From Pseudomonadales bacterium (GTDB lineage: Bacteria > Pseudomonadota > Gammaproteobacteria > Pseudomonadales > Azotimanducaceae): a DNA stretch of 63,489 nucleotides. The stretch lies in contig JANQFF010000367.1 of assembly GCA_028277965.1 (NCBI GenBank), forward strand, positions 1-63,489. Direction: 5' to 3'. Under the pieces are notes generated by a model. It was not told the origin of the DNA, made no database searches, and was given only the letters and a program-made list of their open reading frames with translations. The translations under genes were made by a program, and so were the position numbers. Positions 1-7,175 of this stretch are shown in pieces; the stretch's first letter is position 1; every line of letters begins with the position of its first letter.

Positions 1-453
1 GTCTTCAGCGGTGACCGTTCGGCGCGGGACACACATGGCATCATAGCCATCGTTGATGATGATCTCTGCAATGCGGATGTAGAAATCCGGGTGCAGACCA
101 ATATCGAGATTCGTGTAGACAAGGTAATCAGCTGCCGGATCTACATCATACAGACGATCCAGGAGGTCACTGAGAATCGGGAGTTTGCGCGACCCGGCAG
201 GTGCGTCCGGAACGACATCCAGGATCGAACGGTTCAGGCGTTCCGTGTTTTCGAACCCACCGGGCACCGCATCCTCATCTTCCGGATAAACAGCACAGCT
301 GAGTGTGACATCCTCAACCAGCGGAGACGCCAGCGCGGCTTCCCTGGCTCTTTTCATGGATTCAATGGTCAGTGGCTGCGCTACATGCAGATCCGAATCG
401 GGATTCCGGACCACAAAGGGGTTGATCAGATGGGCGAAGCGAAGGGATATCAT
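1..453 (-). CDS. Hypothetical protein, possibly glycosyltransferase-like (3' end off the window)
   Basis: Only the first 151 codons are visible; the gene runs off the left edge. The start is taken as the ATG at 451-453, 11 bases after the stop of the amidohydrolase upstream on the same strand, so the two are probably co-transcribed. There is no signal peptide or membrane segment in the visible part. The stretch DYLVYTNLDIGLHPDFY, around residues 110-126, has a hydrophobic strand followed by an acidic NLDI pattern, as seen near nucleotide-sugar sites of GT-A folds. I do not recognise the family with confidence, so the glycosyltransferase suggestion is weak. Confidence 0.6.
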   Translation of the reverse strand, partial: MISLRFAHLINPFVVRNPDSDLHVAQPLTIESMKRAREAALASPLVEDVTLSCAVYPEDEDAVPGGFENTERLNRSILDVVPDAPAGSRKLPILSDLLDRLYDVDPAADYLVYTNLDIGLHPDFYIRIAEIIINDGYDAMCVPRRTVTAED

Positions 454-464
454 ACTATTGGGAT

Positions 465-1913
465 TTACCTGACCTCTGATACCAGACTCTGCCCCGGAAG
501 GGTGCCCGTGACAGGCTCCTGATCACGAATCACAAACTCGCCTCCAACAAGCACATGCACAATACCAGCCGAACGTCTCGCCGGCAGGGTGTAAGTCGCC
601 ATATCGAGAATCTCACTCGGGTCGAAGATCGTTATGTCAGCGTCGGTCCCTTCCTGGACCCGGCCTTTACGCTTTGCCCCGGGTGCATACGCTTCGAGAC
701 GGCGCGCCGGGTCAATCGTCATTTTCTTCAATCCCGTCATCAGTGAGAGAGCGTTCAGCTCACGAACATAGTGACCCAGCACCCGGGCATACGTGCCGGC
801 CCCCCGCGGATGGGACGCGTTGCCGATAAAGGGTACACCGTCGCTCGCGACGATGATGTCCGGCTGGGCGACAAGCCAGGTGTTGGTTGCTTCATCACGT
901 CCATGAATGATCACCCAACCGCCTTTTTGACGATATTCGTCAAACGTTTCTTTTGTCAGGCGTTCGCCCGTCACGGTCCACTGGAGCTGACTGTAATCAC
1001 CGGTGTAGTCATCGAAGAGTGCACTTTCAATCCGCGTAGAACCCGCAGTGTAGGGATAGGACTCGGTTGTCACATCAAGACCACGCTCACGCGCGCCACG
1101 TATGAGGTCAACAGCCACCTGTGCCTGTTCATTCATGCTCGAATTGATATGCACAACATGCAGAGACGCACCCGTTGCAGCAGCGTTCGCCACAACCTCC
1201 TGCAACGGTGCCAGCAGATCCCCGCCCATGTAGCGGGCCTGGCGAATGTGTACGAAGATCGGCACGCCCATCTGCGCTGCAAGCTCAAAAACGGCGTAGA
1301 TCTCCCGATGGGATGCGGCCGGTGTGTACGTGACGCCAATACCAATGCCCAGACCACCTTCTTCTACGCCCTTCTTCAGCGCCCTGAGCATGAATGCGAG
1401 CTGTCTTTCACTCAGCACCTGATCACTGTACCTGCGGCCAGCAGACTCGCGAACCTCGTCTGTGAGATAGATGGGATTACCCACATCGATACCGCTCGTT
1501 GCGAGAACGCGAGCACCCATGTGACTCACCGTCGCCCCGTAATTAAGCAGCGCATTCCCCTTTCTGGACTCGAGCCAGGCACCGACCGGTAAAACGCCTA
1601 TCTCGAGCTCGAGCGCTGTTGTCACCCCATCGGATGCCTGAAACTCGTTGCTGCGCTGATCCTGACCGTGGGCGTGCAGATCAATGAAGCCTGGCGCGAC
1701 AACAAGCCCGGTCGCGTCTATCTCCGTGCGGCCTTCGACCGCTGCCCCGGTTACACGCCGAATCATTCCATCAGAGATGGCAACATTCCGCACCGCATCC
1801 AGATTTGTTTCCGGGTCCATCACCCGGCCGTTTTGTATGACAAGATCATACGTTTCGGCCTGTGCCGCGATCGCGGCTACCCACCACATCGCCATCAATG
1901 CAAGAAAACGCAT
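465..1913 (-). CDS. Exported D-aminoacylase-like amidohydrolase
   Basis: A 482-aa metal-dependent hydrolase of the amidohydrolase superfamily, closest in pattern to N-acyl-D-amino-acid deacylases and dihydroorotase-like enzymes. Residues 1-19 form a signal peptide ending AAQA, so it probably acts in the periplasm. The N-terminal composite domain (LVIQNGRVMDPET) is followed by FIDLHAHGQD with the metal-binding H80 and H82. Later candidate ligands are the histidines in VHIRQAR and HVVHINSS and the aspartate in ASDGVPF. Length fits the family. It is divergent from the S9 peptidase gene, with 71 bases between the starts; both are exported and could act on peptide-derived substrates (inference). 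Exact substrate unknown. Confidence 0.85.
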   Translation of the reverse strand: MRFLALMAMWWVAAIAAQAETYDLVIQNGRVMDPETNLDAVRNVAISDGMIRRVTGAAVEGRTEIDATGLVVAPGFIDLHAHGQDQRSNEFQASDGVTTALELEIGVLPVGAWLESRKGNALLNYGATVSHMGARVLATSGIDVGNPIYLTDEVRESAGRRYSDQVLSERQLAFMLRALKKGVEEGGLGIGIGVTYTPAASHREIYAVFELAAQMGVPIFVHIRQARYMGGDLLAPLQEVVANAAATGASLHVVHINSSMNEQAQVAVDLIRGARERGLDVTTESYPYTAGSTRIESALFDDYTGDYSQLQWTVTGERLTKETFDEYRQKGGWVIIHGRDEATNTWLVAQPDIIVASDGVPFIGNASHPRGAGTYARVLGHYVRELNALSLMTGLKKMTIDPARRLEAYAPGAKRKGRVQEGTDADITIFDPSEILDMATYTLPARRSAGIVHVLVGGEFVIRDQEPVTGTLPGQSLVSEVR

Positions 1914-1984
1914 GCCCTACCCTCCAGCGTGGACCTCATGCAAGATAGGGTGCTTTAAGGGGAGCTTCAAGAAAGGGAGACACC

Positions 1985-4039
1985 ATGCGGGCAGGAATAT
2001 CGACCATCACCGTCGCACTTGCGGCCACAATCATGACGGGCGTCATCGCTGAAGAACCAGGCACTCTCGACGTCGCTGACTATCTGAACTACGAACGTGC
2101 AGCCGACCCGCAGCTGTCTCCGGACGGCAGGACCATCATCTATACACGTTCCTGGATCGACCAGCAGGCGGATAACTGGGACGCAGATCTCTGGATCATG
2201 AACGCGGACGGCACCAACCACCGTTTCCTCGTCGACGGCTCCAACGCCCGCTGGTCACCCGATGGGTCCCGCATACTCTATCTCGCTCCCGACAAACACA
2301 AGAAACCACAGATCCACGTACGCTGGATGGAAGATGGTGCAACCTCGCAGGTCACACGTATTCAGACACGGCCTATCTCCCCCACGTGGTCACCTGACGG
2401 TTCTCAGATCGCTTATATCTCGATCATCCCCTCCAAAACGCCCTGGAATATCGAGCTGCCATCACCTCCCGAAGGTGCAACCTGGAGCAAGCCACCGCGA
2501 ATTCTCGACCGTCTGCACTATAGACAGGATTACGTCGGATTCACCGAACCCGGGCATACCCACCTTTTTGTTGTCCCCGCAAACTCCGGGTCACCCCGGC
2601 AACTCACCAGTGGAGAGACAAACGTCGGCCCACGCTTCTTTGGCCTGTTCTTCGGGGCTTCCCTGTCCTGGACGCCGGACAGCCAATCCATTGTGTTCGA
2701 CGGTCTTGTCGACAGCAATCTGGACAAGTCTTTTCAGGAATCCAACATCTACCGGGTCGATGTCACAACCAAAGAGGTCACTCAACTGACGCAGGACGAA
2801 GGGTCATGGACATTCCCCGTGGTCTCACCGGACGGTGAGCGCATCGCCTACACGGGTTTCCCGAAATCCGACAAAACCTACACCATGCCTCGCCTGTACG
2901 TGATGGACATCGATGGAGGCAACGCCAGTATGACAGGCGGTGACTTCGACCGTCCCGTGCAACAACTCCGCTGGGATGAGCGTAACCGTGGTGTTTATTT
3001 CGCCGCGGAGGATCAAGGGTACGTCAATGTGTTCTTTGCAAACCTCGGTGGCAAGGTTCAGCCAGTCACAAGAGGTAATCACACCGTCAGTATTTCTTCA
3101 CTCGCTCGCAACACCGGGGTCGGCGTCTACAGTTCGTTCTACCAACCTGTAGAGGTTGCCACGTTCCGGCTCTCGACAGACCAGACACCGGAGCTCATCA
3201 CGGGAATCAATGACGACCTACTCCAGGGAATCGACCTGGGAGAACAGAAGGACCTCCACTTTACAGCGACAGATGGCAACGAGGCTCACGGCTGGGTGAT
3301 CACGCCTCCCGGGTTCGATGAAAATGAAACCTATCCGCTGATTATGGAAATTCACGGCGGGCCGTTTGCGATGTATGCCGGTAACTTCCGCTTTGACTTC
3401 CAGTTGTTTGCGGCCGCCGGTTTCACCGTTATCTACACGAACCCGCGCGGCAGTACCGGTTATGGCGAAGCGTTTTCCCAGGCAATCGACCACGCGTATC
3501 CAAGTGTCGACTATGACGACCTCATCGCCGCAGTCGACGCTATTGTGGCGCAGGGCAACATCGACACGAAAAGAATGTATGTCGGAGGTTGCAGCGGTGG
3601 TGGCGTGCTTTCCAGTTGGGTCATCGCCCACACAGACAGGTTTGCGGCTGCCGCAGTCAGATGTCCGGTTTCCAACTGGCTGAGCCTGGCAGGCACATCC
3701 GACATTCCGAAATTCACCTACGCTTTCTTCCAGAAACCCTTCTGGGAAGACCCTACCGACTGGCTGCATCACTCGTCCCTGATGCACGTCGGCAAGGTCA
3801 ATACGCCAACTATCGTCATGACGGGCGAGCAGGATCTGAGGACGCCGATGTCGCAGTCCGAGGAATACTACGCTGCACTCAAGATCCGGGATGTCCCCAG
3901 CAAACTCATCCGCTTCAACGATCAGTACCACGGAACCGGTACCCGACCGTCGAACTTCATGCGAACCGTGTTGTACATGATGTCCTGGTACAACCGGTAC
4001 ACGATTGATGGCGCGGTAGAAGCTGTCGATATTGAATAG
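1985..4039 (+). CDS. S9 family serine peptidase (prolyl oligopeptidase/acylaminoacyl-peptidase type)
   Basis: A 684-aa peptidase with an N-terminal signal peptide (about residues 1-20), a TolB/WD40-like beta-propeller (about 40-400, with repeats such as WSPDGS and VSPDGERIAY) and a C-terminal alpha/beta-hydrolase domain. The catalytic triad can be read as S537 in GGCSGGG, D617 in GEQDLRTP and H649 in QYHGTG. The HGGP oxyanion motif lies near residue 457. The nucleophile elbow GCSGGG is slightly unusual, since GGSYGG is the common form. The start is an ATG preceded by the purine-rich AAAGGGAGA. It probably cleaves short peptides in the periplasm. Confidence 0.93.
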   Translation: MRAGISTITVALAATIMTGVIAEEPGTLDVADYLNYERAADPQLSPDGRTIIYTRSWIDQQADNWDADLWIMNADGTNHRFLVDGSNARWSPDGSRILYLAPDKHKKPQIHVRWMEDGATSQVTRIQTRPISPTWSPDGSQIAYISIIPSKTPWNIELPSPPEGATWSKPPRILDRLHYRQDYVGFTEPGHTHLFVVPANSGSPRQLTSGETNVGPRFFGLFFGASLSWTPDSQSIVFDGLVDSNLDKSFQESNIYRVDVTTKEVTQLTQDEGSWTFPVVSPDGERIAYTGFPKSDKTYTMPRLYVMDIDGGNASMTGGDFDRPVQQLRWDERNRGVYFAAEDQGYVNVFFANLGGKVQPVTRGNHTVSISSLARNTGVGVYSSFYQPVEVATFRLSTDQTPELITGINDDLLQGIDLGEQKDLHFTATDGNEAHGWVITPPGFDENETYPLIMEIHGGPFAMYAGNFRFDFQLFAAAGFTVIYTNPRGSTGYGEAFSQAIDHAYPSVDYDDLIAAVDAIVAQGNIDTKRMYVGGCSGGGVLSSWVIAHTDRFAAAAVRCPVSNWLSLAGTSDIPKFTYAFFQKPFWEDPTDWLHHSSLMHVGKVNTPTIVMTGEQDLRTPMSQSEEYYAALKIRDVPSKLIRFNDQYHGTGTRPSNFMRTVLYMMSWYNRYTIDGAVEAVDIE

Positions 4040-4069
4040 TACATCGTCGGTTCTATCGCCTGGTTGATT

Positions 4070-4693
4070 ATGCTCGTTTCCCACACCCACAAATTCGTTT
4101 TTATACATGTCTACAAAACTGGCGGAACTAGCATTGAAAAAGCGTTGAAGAGTATCAGCATCTCGGAATACTTCTCTTACAACAATCACAGTACAGCCGG
4201 AGAACTCCGGGAGGCACTTCCACCAGCTTACGGTAGTTACACCTGGTTCAGTGTCATCAGAAATCCGTTCGATCTGAATGTATCACTCTGGCGTTTTATA
4301 TCTGAGTCACATCGCCACCAAGATCATGACGCGATCGTTGGATCAACCTTCCCGGAATTTGCCGATTGGTTGAACGCAAAAGGATGGAGCCGCTGGAAAA
4401 CCGATCTGGATTGGCAGGTTGCCAATAAGCGATCCCGACCACCACGCTACCTCACACTCGAGGAGTTTGTTTGTGATAACAGGGGGCAACTTTTAGTAGA
4501 CAGGGTACTGCGGCAAGAGTCTCTCTCTGACGATTTTCGACACCTTTGTCAGGACCTTGAAATTGAGACTGAGCTTCCCTACTTAAACCGCTCCCGCCAT
4601 GACCACTATCGTAGCTACTATGACAACAGATCGAGGAGACTTATAGAGCAGTACCATGCTCGGGACCTTGAGTTGTTTGGGTATCAGTTCTAG
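4070..4693 (+). CDS. Sulfotransferase family protein
   Basis: A 207-aa PAPS-dependent sulfotransferase-like protein. The 5'-phosphosulfate-binding loop is readable near the N-terminus (FVFIHVYKTGGTSIEKAL) and the 3'-phosphate-binding motif follows (VIRNPFDLNVSLWRF). Acceptor substrate unknown. The start is set at the ATG at 4070; a TTG two codons upstream is also open. The gene is visibly richer in A+T than its neighbours and its codon choice differs (many AAA, TAT and ATA codons), which suggests recent acquisition (inference). It lies 30 bases after the S9 peptidase stop and is convergent with the PRPP synthetase-like gene. Confidence 0.85.
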   Translation: MLVSHTHKFVFIHVYKTGGTSIEKALKSISISEYFSYNNHSTAGELREALPPAYGSYTWFSVIRNPFDLNVSLWRFISESHRHQDHDAIVGSTFPEFADWLNAKGWSRWKTDLDWQVANKRSRPPRYLTLEEFVCDNRGQLLVDRVLRQESLSDDFRHLCQDLEIETELPYLNRSRHDHYRSYYDNRSRRLIEQYHARDLELFGYQF

Positions 4694-4760
4694 CCAAAAA
4701 AAGACCCCATCTGACCGCACTGGTGTTTGTACGAACACGTTGGCTACAACAATGACTTCA

Positions 4761-5993
4761 TCACCCTCGGCCATCTAACTCGCTCAACTGTGTGTTCGAG
4801 TGGATCTTCCGCCGAAACCGCGGATGTGTCGAAGACATATCGATCTGATAGAACGTCGCCTCAGGATCGACTTCCCGCTCAAGAATCTGTGCCAGGTTTC
4901 TGGCAAGCCAGCGTTCGATTTTCAGCACCACCATTTTGCGTCGCAGGCGCCCCTGAACATCCCGGTTCAGAACCGTCGGCAGAGAGTTTAGAGTGAGAAT
5001 CTCGTCGATCGCCGCATGTGACATGTTTTCCCTGCCTTCCTCACTTGCGTAGAAGTGTGAGACGACAAAAATCGCCGAGCGGGGCTGCATTTCCTGTATC
5101 ACTCTGAATGCGTTGACGACCGTCGATCCCGTGCGAACCATGTCGTCGAACAGAACCACGTCTTTGCCGCGAATGAGATCTTCAGCAGCCGCTTCTTCCC
5201 CCTGAAACTGTACTTCGACCTCCCGTTCGCCATGACGCTGCTTTTCCATCTGCAGGACACGTGTGCCTTCGAGGGGCAGGTGCTCCGCCATCTCTACAAC
5301 AAAACTCTTCGCACCCGCATCCGGCGCTACCAGCACCAGGTTTTCCCCATCGGATCCCGTGGCCAGTATGTTGGAGTTCATCAGGTAGTCCGCGTAGATA
5401 TCGTACGGGATCAGGTTGTGGAACCGGTTGTCTCCGAACTCCTTCCTGAAGATCTGCTGCACGGAGAATGAGTGGTTGTGAACCGTGAGGACCCGATCGA
5501 CTCCCGCGAGCTTCAGCATCTGTGCGTACAGCCGTGCACTGAAAGGTTGCCCATCGAATTTCTTCAGATCGTCAACGCTACGGGGTTCTTTCGTTTCGCC
5601 GAGTGTCTCGTGTGGACCCCGGTCCTGAGCGCTGTAGTAGAGGTCCGGCTCGATCAGTATCACATGCTCAGCGCCGTTTTCCTTGGCACTGCGGGCAATC
5701 AGTAAATTGCGCATCGCCAGATCCTGGCGGCTGACAAAGAGATTACTCGTGCTGACAATGACCGCAATCTTGCCGCGCAAACCAGACCCGATGCTTTCCA
5801 GGTCCTCCTCGTCAGAGATGAAGCGTGGACAGAACTCAGAGTTGGTGAAAGTCTTCAAGCTGATGAGATCAGCGACATCCCTCGACTGTCCCAGGCTGAA
5901 AGCCAGATCAATCGCAAACGGGTCCTCCGACGTATTGCCCACAACCACGATTTTGGATTGACCCAGCGTCGTCCGGTCCGTCCGGTTTTTCAC
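4761..5993 (-). CDS. Divergent ribose-phosphate pyrophosphokinase (PRPP synthetase) homologue
   Basis: A 410-aa homologue of PRPP synthetase. Recognisable blocks in order are FTNSEF (the F-S-D-G-E region), YYSAQDRGP (matching the YARQDR ATP-binding segment), VDRVLTVHNHS, VLVAPDAGAK and the PRPP loop VVLFDDMVRTGSTV. Usual Prs enzymes are about 315 aa. The extra length is mostly about 70 residues after the normal C-terminus, rich in Arg and Lys. The PRPP loop differs from the common DDMIDTAGT. It may be a specialised paralogue rather than the housekeeping Prs. It stands alone, reading toward the sulfotransferase gene. Confidence 0.82.
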   Translation of the reverse strand: MKNRTDRTTLGQSKIVVVGNTSEDPFAIDLAFSLGQSRDVADLISLKTFTNSEFCPRFISDEEDLESIGSGLRGKIAVIVSTSNLFVSRQDLAMRNLLIARSAKENGAEHVILIEPDLYYSAQDRGPHETLGETKEPRSVDDLKKFDGQPFSARLYAQMLKLAGVDRVLTVHNHSFSVQQIFRKEFGDNRFHNLIPYDIYADYLMNSNILATGSDGENLVLVAPDAGAKSFVVEMAEHLPLEGTRVLQMEKQRHGEREVEVQFQGEEAAAEDLIRGKDVVLFDDMVRTGSTVVNAFRVIQEMQPRSAIFVVSHFYASEEGRENMSHAAIDEILTLNSLPTVLNRDVQGRLRRKMVVLKIERWLARNLAQILEREVDPEATFYQIDMSSTHPRFRRKIHSNTQLSELDGRG

Positions 5994-6537
5994 TTCTATC
6001 TGTCCCCAGGCAAGAGCCTGTCCTGTAAAGCGATAGCATACATCCTTCGTCCGATCGAAATCGATTCTGAGTGAAAAAAACTGTCTCTACAGTGTGATTG
6101 TGAGACTTCCCGTGGCTGGCGCGATGACAACAACAATGAACAACAAGATACTCAACACAAGAGCGTGATAGGTCGACCGTCTGATGAATCCGAGCGAGAT
6201 CAGAAGAGCGGCAACCTCGAATTGCGTCAACTAACCACCCCCGTTATGGCACAGGCTAACATTCCTGTCGCAGGCCCGGAATTCAAGGAAGATGCCCCAC
6301 CCCTTCCGTAATGAAAGGGTCATGGAAGCAGAGCCTGCGGGTGTCTTTCGCATGCCAACTTAGGACAACAGTGAAGATTCCAGCGTCCACTCAGCATAGC
6401 TGTCCCTTTCCATCTCGATTTATCGGATTGCCCGCCCAACAACAGGCCTGCAGTAGGACAACACCCCTCTCATCACGCGATGCCCCGCTCACCAGCGGGC
6501 GTATACTCGAACGAAGAACAGACTTCGGGGAGATATC
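5994..6537. other. Intergenic region between the PRPP synthetase-like and CBS-domain genes
   Basis: About 540 bases between two divergent genes without a convincing conserved gene. It holds one small hydrophobic reading frame on the minus strand, listed separately. A TATACT hexamer at 6502-6507, about 30 bases before the CBS-protein start, could be a -10 element, but no good -35 is visible. A short CCCGCT/AGCGGG hairpin overlaps the expected spacer. Nothing else was recognised. Confidence 0.5.
6087..6230 (-). CDS. Possible small single-pass membrane protein (47 aa)
   Basis: A 47-codon frame starting at TTG (6228-6230), directly after an in-frame stop, so no other start is possible upstream. 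Residues about 23-40 (ALVLSILLFIVVVIAPA) would form one membrane span. A G-rich stretch (GGGGGTGG) precedes the start but is not a clean ribosome-binding site. The only support is the hydrophobic pattern and the empty surrounding region. No homology recognised; it may be chance. Confidence 0.25.
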   Translation of the reverse strand: MTQFEVAALLISLGFIRRSTYHALVLSILLFIVVVIAPATGSLTITL

Positions 6538-7113
6538 GTGGCACAAGCGAAAGTTCTTCGGACCAGACCCATCGGTGCCGTCGCCACGCTGGCACGGCCC
6601 GATATCGACCAGCGCATATCACTCGAATCCGCCGCCAGCGAGGTCTTCACTGACTTTTCCCGTACACAACCTGTCGTTATTGAAGCCGAGGTTTCAGTCG
6701 CCGACGCTGAATCGCTGATGCGCAAAGCGCACGTCAAACTTGTCCTCGTGGTCGCTCACGACGACGAGTTTCTCGGGATGCTTGCATTCCGTGATTTAAA
6801 CGGTGAGCGTACCCGGCACATGATCGGCCAGGGAACGGCGCGAGCAGACATTGAGGTCCGCGATGTCATGGTTCACCGCGACGAGATACGTGCGGTCGCT
6901 TACGATGAGATCGAGCACGCTCGAATCCGGGATGTGGTTGCAACGCTCACAAAAGAACATTGTCAGCACTTCCTGGTCACCTCAGACAACAAAATCAGAG
7001 GGATCTTTTCGGCGAGCGACATCGCTCGCCGTCTGCACCTGCCTGTGGATATCACCGAAGCGCCCAGTTTTGCTGATATCTGCCACGTGGTGTACGAACA
7101 CTCACCCTCGTGA
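6538..7113 (+). CDS. CBS-domain protein
   Basis: A 191-aa cytoplasmic protein with two CBS motifs: about residues 40-100 (PVVIEAEVSVADAESLMRK ... LGMLAFRDLNGE) and about 105-175 (VRDVMVHRDEI ... IRGIFSASDIARRL). CBS pairs usually bind adenine nucleotides and regulate partner activity. The start is GTG at 6538 with GGGGAG about 6 bases upstream. There is no fused enzymatic domain, so its partner is unknown. It lies upstream of the DUF5916 gene, with 62 bases between them. Confidence 0.85.
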   Translation: MAQAKVLRTRPIGAVATLARPDIDQRISLESAASEVFTDFSRTQPVVIEAEVSVADAESLMRKAHVKLVLVVAHDDEFLGMLAFRDLNGERTRHMIGQGTARADIEVRDVMVHRDEIRAVAYDEIEHARIRDVVATLTKEHCQHFLVTSDNKIRGIFSASDIARRLHLPVDITEAPSFADICHVVYEHSPS

Positions 7114-7175
7114 ACCTGTCGGATTGAGCGCCCTGGGTCTGGCATAATTCCCGGTTTCCCCGGGACGCCAATCTG

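Noticed and set aside
771-1592. 273-codon plus-strand frame inside the amidohydrolase gene
   Set aside because: The minus-strand gene has a signal peptide and metal-binding motif across this stretch; the antisense frame has none.
3218-4189. 323-codon minus-strand frame antisense to the S9 peptidase
   Set aside because: The plus-strand catalytic triad is intact there; the antisense translation shows no domain and simply mirrors codon bias.
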